A stretch of 64,000 nt of DNA from positions 1-64,000 of the forward strand of contig DXWV01000055.1 in the NCBI GenBank assembly GCA_019416685.1, read 5' to 3'. Under the pieces are notes generated by a model that saw only the letters and a list, made by a program, of their open reading frames with translations, was not told where the DNA came from and did no database searches. A program made the position numbers and the translations under genes. Shown piece by piece: positions 7,615-16,025 of this stretch (position 1 is its first letter; each line of letters starts with the position of its first letter). The DNA is from Bacteroides sp. GTDB taxonomy: Bacteria > Bacteroidota > Bacteroidia > Bacteroidales > Bacteroidaceae.

Positions 7615-8005
7615 GAATATAGGATTAAGAATCAGAGAGTTAGCAAGTAAAGAAAAACTTGAAATCTCAGAAATAGCGGAAAAATTAGGTAAATCAAAAC
7701 AAGCTGTTTATGATATGTTATCAAAACAAGACTTAAGTACATCAGTACTTCGAGAGCTTTCTGTCATACTTAGAGTTCCTATAACAGCCTTTTTTCAAGA
7801 AAACAATGATTTTGATTCAGACAATTCTATTCAAGAAAAACTTGAATTAGCTTATCAAGAAATAGAAAGACTTAGAAAAGAAATTGAAGAATTACGTACC
7901 CATCACCGTAAACCTACTCGAGTCGTCGTTGAGTTAGATGTAGATGATGACGAGTTTATTAAAATGGGATTAAAAGATAAGGTTATTCAAATTTTAAATA
8001 AATAA
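7613..8005 (+). CDS. XRE-family repressor (CI-like)
   Basis: A 130-residue regulator. A helix-turn-helix occupies residues 4-60 (LRIRELASKEKLEISEIA, then KSKQAVYDML). A coiled-coil dimerisation region follows at about 82-100 (ELAYQEIERLRKEIEEL), and then a C-terminal VVVELDVDDDEF segment. There is no peptidase domain, so induction would not follow LexA-type self-cleavage. It reads rightward, opposite the early genes and next to the inverted repeats, and probably maintains lysogeny. The cargo gene follows 11 bases later and is probably co-transcribed. Confidence 0.8.
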   Translation: MNIGLRIRELASKEKLEISEIAEKLGKSKQAVYDMLSKQDLSTSVLRELSVILRVPITAFFQENNDFDSDNSIQEKLELAYQEIERLRKEIEELRTHHRKPTRVVVELDVDDDEFIKMGLKDKVIQILNK

Positions 8006-8016
8006 AACAATCAAAA

Positions 8017-9108
8017 ATGGCAAAGCCTAGAGTTTTTCTTAGTTCAACATATAATGACCTAAGACATGTAAGGGAAAGGGTTGGAGAATATCTCGCCCAT
8101 TTTGGTTTTGAACCAGTGTTATTTGAATCCGATAATGTTTATTTTGATTGTGACAAGACTATTGACCAATCTTGCTATGACGAAGTAAAACTTTGTCATA
8201 TGATGGTACTTATTGTAAGTAGCCGATATGGATCACCCGCAACAGGCGAAGAAGAGAAAAAAAAATTGCATGAAAAATATAATTCAATAACTAAAGGTGA
8301 ATATGAAACCGCAAGGCAAATAGGGATGCCTATATATACATTCGTAGATAAATCTGTTATGGCGGATTATCAAACATTTAAAAAAAATGAGCCTTTAATT
8401 GAGGGGAATGCAAACTTTAATTTTGCCCATGTTGATGATATCAACGTATTTAAGTTCATTGATATATTGCAGATGACGGCAATAAAAACCTATGATAATG
8501 TGGAAGAAATTGAAAACTACCTATCTAACCAAATAGCTGGTATGCTTTTTATTCATCTCAAAGAAATACAGGAAAAGAAGAAAGAATCGGTCATTTTTGA
8601 TTCTATAAAGGAATTGAAAAGTATATCTAATAATATGAGTGATATGGTAGACGCAGTTGGAAAAACTATATTGAATAATAATGACGTATATAATGATTTA
8701 ATTAAGCAGCAAAATAAATCAAAGTTGATTCTGTTTAGAGACATTTTCCTTAAAAGTATAACACTTAAAACTAAACGATCATTAAGCGATAACGAGTGTC
8801 AGAATATTGCAGACATTTATATAAATGCCCTTACAGATAAAAAAATAATCGATCAAATAGACATAAATAATTTAGAATCTCCTCAAGCCTACTCAGCCAT
8901 TCATCAATTTTGTTGTTTAATTTTTAATGCAATAACTGACAACTTACACAATGTTATTTCTATAAAATGCGATAATATGAATAATATGATGCAAAAGTAC
9001 AAGCCTGTTGTATATAATATTATTCAAACCCCAGAATACAAAAATGTAATGAAAGAGTTATTTAAAGATGAATTGTTTAATATGTTTGGAATGAAGAATT
9101 TATGTTAA
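8017..9108 (+). CDS. DUF4062-domain protein
   Basis: A 363-residue protein. The N-terminal 150 residues match DUF4062, a TIR-like Rossmann domain: PRVFLSSTYNDLRHVRE at 4-20, then CHMMVLIVSSRYGS and KGEYETA. DUF4062 is often the N-terminal sensor or effector of NTPase-based immunity proteins. Here it is followed by a helical C-terminal half of no recognised family and no NTPase. It lies in the repressor transcript, the usual place for lysogenic cargo, with a SLATT-like gene next. An abortive-infection or superinfection role is inference. Confidence 0.75.
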   Translation: MAKPRVFLSSTYNDLRHVRERVGEYLAHFGFEPVLFESDNVYFDCDKTIDQSCYDEVKLCHMMVLIVSSRYGSPATGEEEKKKLHEKYNSITKGEYETARQIGMPIYTFVDKSVMADYQTFKKNEPLIEGNANFNFAHVDDINVFKFIDILQMTAIKTYDNVEEIENYLSNQIAGMLFIHLKEIQEKKKESVIFDSIKELKSISNNMSDMVDAVGKTILNNNDVYNDLIKQQNKSKLILFRDIFLKSITLKTKRSLSDNECQNIADIYINALTDKKIIDQIDINNLESPQAYSAIHQFCCLIFNAITDNLHNVISIKCDNMNNMMQKYKPVVYNIIQTPEYKNVMKELFKDELFNMFGMKNLC

Positions 9109-9151
9109 TTCATATTTTGAAATTAATCGAATTAATGGTAAGATACCAAAA

Positions 9152-9250
9152 GTGTTCACTAAGAATCTTAATTTGGAAAATGGTAAGTATTACTTTTTTA
9201 ATGATTTGACAGGAGGATTCGACTTGGATCCTATGACTCCAGGCAACTAA
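9152..9250 (+). pseudogene. Possible remnant of a short coding sequence
   Basis: The frame ending at 9250 reads INGKIPKVFTKN and NGKYYFFNDLTGG and finishes DLDPMTPGN, which looks protein-like. It has no ATG; the only usable start is the GTG at 9152. It sits between the DUF4062 and SLATT-like genes. It may be a remnant or a very small protein with a non-ATG start. A 7-codon ATG frame follows at 9273. Confidence 0.25.
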
Positions 9251-9297
9251 TAGGTCACCACAAAAAACAACCATGAAAGAATTTAAGTTTATCTAAG

Positions 9298-9816
9298 ATG
9301 ACAGACATATACAAAGAGATTCTTTTAAACCGAATATATCGTGATATGAAACAGGTATTAACTAATACATATTATTCAAGCTTACTTATTGATAGACAAA
9401 TATACCGATCTAAAATATTTAACTGCGTCATATCTTTATGCTCTGTGGGAGGAGCGGCTCTCTCTCTCGTTAATGTTTATATACCTATGGCTACAGGTAT
9501 ATTGGTTGGATTATCTACAATGGTAAAACAATTCTTCCCTGTATTTTTCATGGAGCCTGGAGAGATAACAAAATTAAATGGTCTATCGGCTGAGTACTCA
9601 ATATATTTTCAAAGGTTACAAAATGTATTTGGGAAATTGTTTGCAGGAAAAATTAATGTAGATGAAGCATCACATGAATATGACATATTAGTGTCTGAAT
9701 ATTCTGAGAAACAGATCCTCATGAGTAAATTATTTGGTAGCATAGATGAAAAATTAAATGCCTTAGCAGCAAAAAAAAGTGATAATTATCTAAATGACAT
9801 TTACAATGGAAACTAA
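9298..9816 (+). CDS. SLATT-like two-TM effector protein
   Basis: A 172-residue protein with an N-terminal helix, two adjacent hydrophobic segments near residues 42-64 and 66-85, and a C-terminal helical cytosolic part. This is the layout of the SLATT superfamily (SMODS- and SLOG-associating two-TM effectors), proposed pore-formers in nucleotide-sensing defence systems. Here its partner would be the DUF4062 protein rather than a SMODS synthase. The match is by architecture rather than a sequence motif, so it remains a candidate. Confidence 0.6.
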   Translation: MTDIYKEILLNRIYRDMKQVLTNTYYSSLLIDRQIYRSKIFNCVISLCSVGGAALSLVNVYIPMATGILVGLSTMVKQFFPVFFMEPGEITKLNGLSAEYSIYFQRLQNVFGKLFAGKINVDEASHEYDILVSEYSEKQILMSKLFGSIDEKLNALAAKKSDNYLNDIYNGN

Positions 9817-9970
9817 AAAAGAAAATTTCAGTATGGATTATATCCAAAAAGGACAACCGGAACCAGGAAATTCACCAAGACCAGTAACACCAACTAAAGA
9901 GCAGAATGGAGTACCTAATGTTGGAGGGTCTCAACGCCCTGCAACCCCACCGCCTACTCCAAAAAAATAG
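9806..9970 (+). CDS. Proline-rich 54-aa protein
   Basis: A 54-residue protein starting METKKENFSMDYI and ending in a Pro-rich tail (RPATPPPTPKK). It overlaps the SLATT-like stop by 11 bases in another frame. The low-complexity tail suggests an unstructured peptide. Its tight coupling argues for a role with the cargo genes; none is known. Confidence 0.5.
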   Translation: METKKENFSMDYIQKGQPEPGNSPRPVTPTKEQNGVPNVGGSQRPATPPPTPKK

Positions 9971-10165
9971 TCATACTTTCTTTTCCCATTCCCAAGGTTT
10001 AGGAGTTGGAATAATATCAACTGGAATACCTTTATCAGATAAGATTTTCTGTAAATGCCAAGCAAGAGCTTGATCCGAGCAATTCTTGTCATTAACTAAA
10101 TATCTTATCTGATAAACAATTCCTTCAAGGGATGTTTTGGAAATAGGTCTTATTTTTTTGAACAT
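9971..10165 (-). CDS. Hypothetical 64-aa protein
   Basis: A 64-residue protein starting MFKKIRPISKTSLEG and ending PTPKPWEWEKKV. It converges on the cargo operon, with the two stop codons directly adjacent (9970/9971). It lies 51 bases downstream of the integrase, so it may ride on that transcript. No domain is recognised. Confidence 0.5.
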   Translation of the reverse strand: MFKKIRPISKTSLEGIVYQIRYLVNDKNCSDQALAWHLQKILSDKGIPVDIIPTPKPWEWEKKV

Positions 10166-10216
10166 ACTGCAGAGTATTGATTATAGAATAATAACCATGG
10201 AGTTGTCCGACACTTT

Positions 10217-11422
10217 CTATACAGATGGGATCTCGTTCAAATAATCAATGACCTTCCGGTTAGCCTCATCAACTTTCCTCTGATCGAACTTAATATAGAT
10301 AGATGTCACATCCGATCCGATCTCGTGTCCCAATGCAGCGGAGATCGTTTCCTTAGGTACATCCAATCCGGCTGCAATTGTAGCCCAAGTATGGCGCGAC
10401 CAATAACTGGAAATATCAGGAAACAGAGGTTCGCGCTCCTTCTTACCGCCTAATCCCTTCCGAGTAACTGGCCCAATCTGTTTAAGACCAATATCCATTC
10501 TATGTAGAAAGTCTCGGTAATTACTATAAGTATCTAATATGTTTAATAACCAGTTTTCACCTTTATACCGTTCTATGATTTCCATCGCTTCCGGCTCTAC
10601 TTTTATAGAGTATAACTTTCCTGTCTTAGCCCTATTATACTCTACCCTACCATTAACTAATTGCTTTAAGTTAAATAGATCAACTGCGTTTATACCAACA
10701 AGATACAACATGAGCATAAATATATCCCGGTAACGTTTTTGATGTTCCTCACAATCATAATCCCGGAGTAAGGCAACTTGCTCAGGAGTAAGGCAACGCT
10801 TAGCAGTTTCTTCCTTCTTTATCTTAAACTTCCGAAATGGATACATAGTGGTAATCTCTTCGTCGATGGCATAATTGAATACAGCCCGGATATTACGTAA
10901 ATGAAGAGCATATGCATTTATTTTCATACCGCTATCTTTCATCCACTTTTCAAAACGACGCAACCAGTCAAGATCCATTGTATCAAAAGTACAGGCCCTA
11001 TCAAATTCTATGACTTTATTAAGTGTACTTGTATATACAGCCTTTGTCCCAGGCTTATCTTTTATATTAATAAAATCGGTTAGATAATCTATAAAACATT
11101 TTGTTTTTTCCGGAATAAACCCGGGCAGGCATTTTTCAAGAATAGCTTTCAATGATTTATCAGTCATTCCCTGAAGCTTTCCATCCATCTCAAGACGAAA
11201 GATGGTATTCTCCATGTCACTTAACGCTTTTCTCAGAGACGCATTCTTTGTTTTGTAATTATCGACCTTGTTTGTAAATTCGCTCCCGGTCCAGCAATGG
11301 GCAGCAGCAGAAAATCCTGTTGACAAAAGAAATTGCCCCTTATGGCGCACATTAACCTTGATGGGATACAAACCATCTTTTTTTAAACGACGAGTGTCCA
11401 AATAAAAATTCACTGCTGCCAT
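10217..11422 (-). CDS. Tyrosine recombinase (integrase)
   Basis: A 401-residue phage-integrase SAM-like recombinase of Bacteroides type: N-terminal arm-binding domain, core-binding region about residues 105-195, catalytic domain from about 205. Visible catalytic residues are Arg343 in WSRHTWAT, His366 in AALGH and the nucleophile Tyr376 in SIYIKF. The usual box I Arg is Asn245 (GINAVDL) and the box II His is Tyr340. Substitution of the first Arg is also known in IntDOT of CTnDOT. It lies 184 bases from the tRNA-Gly gene and probably integrates the element there. Confidence 0.88.
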   Translation of the reverse strand: MAAVNFYLDTRRLKKDGLYPIKVNVRHKGQFLLSTGFSAAAHCWTGSEFTNKVDNYKTKNASLRKALSDMENTIFRLEMDGKLQGMTDKSLKAILEKCLPGFIPEKTKCFIDYLTDFINIKDKPGTKAVYTSTLNKVIEFDRACTFDTMDLDWLRRFEKWMKDSGMKINAYALHLRNIRAVFNYAIDEEITTMYPFRKFKIKKEETAKRCLTPEQVALLRDYDCEEHQKRYRDIFMLMLYLVGINAVDLFNLKQLVNGRVEYNRAKTGKLYSIKVEPEAMEIIERYKGENWLLNILDTYSNYRDFLHRMDIGLKQIGPVTRKGLGGKKEREPLFPDISSYWSRHTWATIAAGLDVPKETISAALGHEIGSDVTSIYIKFDQRKVDEANRKVIDYLNEIPSV

Positions 11423-11499
11423 ATCTTTTCTATTTATAAGTCACACCCGTATAGAATGCGGCCTTGTATTTACATTAAAATTTGCATTAAATTTGCATT

Positions 11500-11508
11500 G
11501 CAAATATA
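11500..11508 (-). promoter_or_regulatory. Integrase promoter -7 box and TGCAAAT repeats
   Basis: TATATTTGC on the minus strand is a perfect Bacteroides -7 box (TAnnTTTG), 78 bases upstream of the integrase start. Two further TGCAAATTT copies lie between it and the gene (11480-11500), which could be excisionase, integrase-arm or autoregulatory sites. No -33 TTTG is seen at standard spacing. Confidence 0.5.
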
Positions 11509-11568
11509 ATTAATACCCTCTCAAAACCAGCATAAACGGGATTAAAAAACAAATGAGGACACAAAAAA

Positions 11569-11593
11569 AGCACTTACTAAACCCGTAAGTGCT
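11569..11593 (-). terminator. Terminator of tRNA-Gly
   Basis: AGCACTTAC and its exact inverse GTAAGTGCT are separated by 7 bases. On the minus strand the stem is followed by a run of seven T. It lies 14 bases below the tRNA 3' end and will end that transcript before the integrase promoter region. Confidence 0.8.
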
Positions 11594-11606
11594 TGATTTT
11601 CAATTG

Positions 11607-11679
11607 AGCGGCAAGCGAGACTCGAACTCGTGACCCTTAGCTTGGGAAGCTAATGCTCTACCAACTGAGCTACTGCCGC
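11607..11679 (-). tRNA. tRNA-Gly (anticodon CCC)
   Basis: A complete 73-base cloverleaf on the minus strand. The acceptor is GCGGCAG paired with TTGCCGC, the D-arm has GCTCAGTTGGTAGAGC, the anticodon stem TTAGC/GCTAA encloses loop TTCCCAA (anticodon CCC), and the T-loop is GTTCGAGTC. CCA is not encoded. Its 3' end faces the integrase, the usual orientation when a tRNA 3' end is the attB site; the left attachment copy would lie off the window. Confidence 0.93.
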
Positions 11680-11707
11680 ATTACATTTCTATTCTTTGAA
11701 AACGTTG

Positions 11708-11716
11708 GCAAAGGTA
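11708..11716 (-). promoter_or_regulatory. tRNA-Gly promoter -7 box
   Basis: TACCTTTGC on the minus strand matches TAnnTTTGC exactly and lies 28 bases upstream of the tRNA 5' end. The -33 element is not clear. Confidence 0.5.
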
Positions 11717-11886
11717 AACATTGTTTTGTAAAAAAGCAATGTGTAAGCAGAAAAAAATAAGAAATAATAAGTTTATATGGTTATATAATCTCTACACTGA
11801 GTTTATCAATAAAAACGAAACAGGTATAAATGAAGAGCAATATTTTTAATATAATAAGCTTTATGATACAAATAAAATAAAAAGAT

Positions 11887-11894
11887 TAACTTTG
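11887..11894 (+). promoter_or_regulatory. Promoter -7 box of the metalloprotease gene
   Basis: TAACTTTG matches the Bacteroides -7 consensus, 74 bases upstream of the metalloprotease start in the 289-base gap after the tRNA. A 7-codon frame (11919-11942) lies between, probably without meaning. Nothing else is seen in this gap. Confidence 0.5.
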
Positions 11895-11968
11895 TAACAT
11901 ACTGAGAAAGAACAAAAATGAAAAATACATATCCGAATTAAATTATTACATATTTAAAATAATTTATT

Positions 11969-13255
11969 ATGAAAGTGAAATATCTATTCCCTCTGCTGGC
12001 GTTACTATTTTTTTGTTTCGGCTGTGAAGATTCAACAAAGGACTCATTACTACTTGAAGTTTCCCAATCATCATTCAATGCTATCAGTAGCGATGGAGAA
12101 ACTGTGGAGGTAGAAATAACCTGTAATGGCTCATGGACTGCCTCCAGCAATTCGAAGAAGTGGTGTAGTGTAACTCCGCAAACTGGACTCGAAAACCAAA
12201 AATTAACGATATACATTGAAGGAAATTTAGAAAAAACAGTAAGAACGGCAGTCGTTACAGTCACTTCACAAGGGATTAATAAAGAAATCAAATTAAAACA
12301 AGAACCTGCCAATACTCCTTTTGATCCGGAAAAATATCACTATAAACTTCCTGTTATCTTCCATGTACTATACAATGACAGAAATAACAGCACACAATAT
12401 GTTAAAGAAGGAAGATTGCCGGAAATATTGAAAAGGGTGAATGAACTCTACAAACATGCAGGAACAAATAGTGCAGATATGAATTTGGAATTTGTACTTG
12501 CCACTGAAGATCCCCAAGGGAATATCTTGTCTGAACCAGGTGTAGAACGTATCAAATGGAAATCAGCATCCATTGATATGAAAGAATTTATGTTTACCAA
12601 TGACCACACCTACAATTACCTGATCTGGGAGCCAAACGACTACATCAATGTAATGGTATATGCTTTTACAGATGAAAACACATTGGGTGTATCTCATTTC
12701 CCATATACCCCTCGGGCGTATCCTCTGGAAGGTACGGAAACTGTCCCCTACTATATTACCGGAGATAATCTCCAATATGCTTATTGTATATCCATAAACA
12801 GTACTTATATTTATGAAGAAAGTATCAATGGACACTTGAATCAGAATGATGCCGCCATTACTCTAACTCACGAACTTGGACACTACTTAGGTTTATATCA
12901 CACATTCTCTGAGGCTACTTTTAATGGCATGGAAATTTGTGAAGATACCGATTATTGTGAAGACACTCCCACTTATGACAGAAGCGAATATATAGATTGG
13001 CTGGAAAGCCTATCCGGCAATGTTTCTTTTACAGACTTAGCCCATCGTTACGACTGCCAGAGTGGTCCGTTTACAGCACGGAATATTATGGATTACAGCT
13101 TCTGCTATCTGGACGAGTTTACACAAGATCAAAAGAAAAGGGTACGCCATATCCTGACTTACAGTTCGCTGATACCAGGACCGAAGAAGGGACAGGCAAA
13201 TACCCGTTCCACCTATGACGGACCGTTGGATTTGCCTATCCGGGTGATGAAGTAG
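11969..13255 (+). CDS. BACON-domain zinc metalloprotease lipoprotein (M43-like)
   Basis: A 428-residue lipoprotein with lipobox Cys19. A BACON-type Ig fold covers about residues 27-112 (GSWTASSNSKKWCSV, ending IKLKQEP). A zinc metallopeptidase domain follows with HELGHYLGLYH at 301-311 (HExxHxxGxxH, metzincin) and a Met-turn NIMDYSF near 372. Cys pairs between them suggest the disulfides of M43 (pappalysin/cytophagalysin) enzymes. It is probably outer-membrane anchored and degrades external protein. It is monocistronic, with its own promoter and a strong terminator. It is unlike fragilysin in layout. Confidence 0.85.
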   Translation: MKVKYLFPLLALLFFCFGCEDSTKDSLLLEVSQSSFNAISSDGETVEVEITCNGSWTASSNSKKWCSVTPQTGLENQKLTIYIEGNLEKTVRTAVVTVTSQGINKEIKLKQEPANTPFDPEKYHYKLPVIFHVLYNDRNNSTQYVKEGRLPEILKRVNELYKHAGTNSADMNLEFVLATEDPQGNILSEPGVERIKWKSASIDMKEFMFTNDHTYNYLIWEPNDYINVMVYAFTDENTLGVSHFPYTPRAYPLEGTETVPYYITGDNLQYAYCISINSTYIYEESINGHLNQNDAAITLTHELGHYLGLYHTFSEATFNGMEICEDTDYCEDTPTYDRSEYIDWLESLSGNVSFTDLAHRYDCQSGPFTARNIMDYSFCYLDEFTQDQKKRVRHILTYSSLIPGPKKGQANTRSTYDGPLDLPIRVMK

Positions 13256-13283
13256 GTTCTTTCTTACACATAACTTTTTAATT

Positions 13284-13340
13284 CCGCGAATTATGCAGTT
13301 TAGTAAAACCTTAAACTGCGTAATTCGCGGTTTTATTTTT
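13284..13340 (+). terminator. Strong rho-independent terminator
   Basis: A 19-bp stem (13284-13302 with 13312-13330, one G-T pair) and a 9-base loop is followed by TTTTATTTTT. It ends the metalloprotease transcript 28 bases after the stop. Confidence 0.88.
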
Positions 13341-13415
13341 CTGCTTTAAAAAACAGTCTGCGAACAATCTTCTTTTTCATCTGTTAACTTCTCACGAAAT
13401 AAACGAATAACGAAT

Positions 13416-14873
13416 ATGAACCTAAACCATCGAATGATTCTCATTATGCTATCGGTAGGATTATTTATACCTACCGTTATAGCACAAGAAGATAGCTCCG
13501 GAAAGCAACACCTTAGTTTTGAGGAAGCTCTTGAGTTACTGCACAATGGTAACCAGAGTTTAAAAATAGCAGATAAAGGAGTGGAAATAGCCAAAAGTGA
13601 AAAAGGAAAGTTGAACGCATTCTGGTACCCAAGCGTGCAATCAACCGGAGCATTTGTACATATGTCAGAGAAAATAGAGGTAAAACAGCCTCTGTCACAA
13701 TTTACCGATCCGGCAAAAGACTTTGTACATAGTATTATTCCGGATGACAAAATTATAAGTGGCATACTCGATCAGATAGGAGCCAATACGCTGATATTCC
13801 CTTTGGCACCACGCAACCTCACAACAGTAGATGTTACTGCCGAATGGGTACTCTTCTCTGGCGGTAAACGATTTCATGCCAGCAAAATAGGAAATACCAT
13901 GGTAGATCTTGCCCGTGAAAGCCGGGCGCAAGTGGATGCCACACAACGTACACTATTAGCCGAAAGTTATTATGGATTAAGACTGGCACAACAAGTAGTG
14001 GCAGTGCGCGAAGAAACCTATCGTGGATTAGAAAAGCATTATGAAAATGCCCTCAAACTGGAAGCTACCGGGATGATAGACAAAGCGGCACGCCTCTTTG
14101 CACAAGTCAATATGGATGAAGCGAAACGCGAGCTGGAGGCAGCACGTAAAGAAGAAGCTGTTGTACAGAATGCACTGAAAACATTGCTCAATATGGAGGA
14201 AGAAAACGGAGAGATCACTCCTTCTTCACCTCTGTTTATAAATGACTCGCTTCCACCCAAAATAGAATTTATACTTTCGGTAAATACCAGTAACTACCTT
14301 GTCAATCAATTAAATCTGCAGGAACACATAGCCAGCCAACAGGTAAAGATCGATCAAAGCGGATATATGCCCAATATTGCCCTCTTCGGCAAACAGACAT
14401 TATATTCACATGGTATCCAGAGCAATCTGTTACCTCGTACAATGATCGGGGTAGGCTTTACCTGGAACCTCTTTGATGGATTGGAACGCGAGAAACGAAT
14501 CCGCCAATCGAAACTCACCAAGCAAACATTGGCACTGGGACAGGCAAAGGCTAAAGACGATCTCGCCGTAGGAGTAGAAAAATTATATAGCCAGATGCAG
14601 AAGGCACAGGATAATGTGCGCGCTTTGAACACCACCATTGAGTTGAGTGAAGAGTTGGTACGAATGCGGAAAAAAGCCTTCACGGAAGGAATGGCCACTT
14701 CAACCGAGGTGATTGATGCAGAAACAATGCTGGCTAAAGTAAAAGTAGCCCGACTGGCTGCCTATTATGAATATGATGTAGCACTAATGAACCTGCTGGC
14801 GTTATGTGGTACACCGGAACAGTTTAAACAATATGCTGGTACTTCGTCTGACAACCTACTCAAAGAAGAATAA
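13416..14873 (+). CDS. TolC-family outer-membrane efflux protein
   Basis: A 485-residue TolC-family protein with an N-terminal signal peptide ending near AQEDSS. Two repeated helical halves carry LSFEEALELLHNGNQSL near residue 32 and a second-half GFTWNLFDG segment near 345, with a long coiled-coil tail (ELVRMRKKAFTEG, EVIDAETML). It forms the outer-membrane channel of a tripartite exporter. The HlyD adaptor gene follows after 51 bases, then two permeases, making one operon. Confidence 0.92.
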   Translation: MNLNHRMILIMLSVGLFIPTVIAQEDSSGKQHLSFEEALELLHNGNQSLKIADKGVEIAKSEKGKLNAFWYPSVQSTGAFVHMSEKIEVKQPLSQFTDPAKDFVHSIIPDDKIISGILDQIGANTLIFPLAPRNLTTVDVTAEWVLFSGGKRFHASKIGNTMVDLARESRAQVDATQRTLLAESYYGLRLAQQVVAVREETYRGLEKHYENALKLEATGMIDKAARLFAQVNMDEAKRELEAARKEEAVVQNALKTLLNMEEENGEITPSSPLFINDSLPPKIEFILSVNTSNYLVNQLNLQEHIASQQVKIDQSGYMPNIALFGKQTLYSHGIQSNLLPRTMIGVGFTWNLFDGLEREKRIRQSKLTKQTLALGQAKAKDDLAVGVEKLYSQMQKAQDNVRALNTTIELSEELVRMRKKAFTEGMATSTEVIDAETMLAKVKVARLAAYYEYDVALMNLLALCGTPEQFKQYAGTSSDNLLKEE

Positions 14874-14924
14874 AAAAAACGAAAGAATTTCAATTTACAG
14901 AAACGATAATAAACCCTATAAATT

Positions 14925-15980
14925 ATGAATACAGAAGATAATATAAAAAAAGAGGTAACTTCCTCTTCAAAGGAAGTACAAGAAAAAGCTTCTAACAGAA
15001 AAAGTCTGAGCATAGCCTTTATTGTTGTCCTGATAGTTGTTCTTTTATTTACAACTATCGGTATGATATTGATGAGAAAGCAACCACTCGTACTACAAGG
15101 TCAGGCAGAAGCTACAGAAATACGTATCAGTGGAAAACTGCCCGGACGTATTGATACTTTTTTAGTACGCGAGGGGGACTGGGTGAAACAAGGCGATACA
15201 CTTGTAGTGATCAACAGTCCGACCATAGAAGCCAAATATCGCCAACTGGGCGCATTGGAGCAAGTAGCTGTACAGCAAAACAAAAAGATTGATGCAGGTA
15301 CGCGCCGGCAGATTGTGGCCACTGCACAGCAACTCTGGAACAAAACAAAGAGCGACCTGTCACTGGCAAAGACTACCTATGACCGGATACTTACTTTATA
15401 TAAAGACAGTGTAGTTACTTCACAACGTAAGGATGAGGTAGAAGCGATGTACAAAGCAGCAGTTGCTGCAGAACGTGCTGCCTATGAACAATATCAAATG
15501 GCGGTAGATGGTGCACAAAGTGAAGACAAAGCTTCGGCAAGAAGTCTGGTAGATGCGGCACGCAGCACAGTGGATGAAGTAACTTCTCTACTCGTAGATG
15601 CACGCCTTACAGCTCCCGAAGACGGACAGATAGCCACTATCTTCCCCAAACGTGGAGAACTTGTAGCACCGGGAACACCTATCATGAATCTGGTAGTGAT
15701 GAGTGATGTACATGTAGTACTAAATGTACGTGAAGATTTAATGCCAAATTTCCATATTGGAGGTAAGTTTGTGGCAGACGTTCCGGCAATAGCCAAGAAA
15801 AATGTAGAGTTTGAGATATATTATATCAGTCCGCTGGGTAGCTTCGCTACATGGAAATCGACTAAACAAACAGGTAGTTACGATTTACAAACTTTCGAGA
15901 TACATGCAAGACCCACACAATCCGTAGATGGATTGAGACCAGGCATGTCAGTGCTTGTTCAATTGACAATGGACAATTGA
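14925..15980 (+). CDS. HlyD-family periplasmic adaptor
   Basis: A 351-residue membrane-fusion protein with a cytosolic N-terminus, one TM segment (about residues 28-50) and the biotinyl-lipoyl barrel halves (KLPGRIDTFLVREGDWV near 66; LTAPEDGQIATIFPKRGELV near 226). A coiled-coil hairpin lies between them, and the C-terminus has LRPGMSVLVQL. It bridges the ABC-2 permeases to the TolC-like channel. It lacks clear substrate clues; the EmrA/YhiI/YbhG type is closest by layout. Confidence 0.92.
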   Translation: MNTEDNIKKEVTSSSKEVQEKASNRKSLSIAFIVVLIVVLLFTTIGMILMRKQPLVLQGQAEATEIRISGKLPGRIDTFLVREGDWVKQGDTLVVINSPTIEAKYRQLGALEQVAVQQNKKIDAGTRRQIVATAQQLWNKTKSDLSLAKTTYDRILTLYKDSVVTSQRKDEVEAMYKAAVAAERAAYEQYQMAVDGAQSEDKASARSLVDAARSTVDEVTSLLVDARLTAPEDGQIATIFPKRGELVAPGTPIMNLVVMSDVHVVLNVREDLMPNFHIGGKFVADVPAIAKKNVEFEIYYISPLGSFATWKSTKQTGSYDLQTFEIHARPTQSVDGLRPGMSVLVQLTMDN

Positions 15981-16025
15981 CAATGGGCAGTGGAATTGCA
16001 TCGGTATATTATTAAATTATTAATT

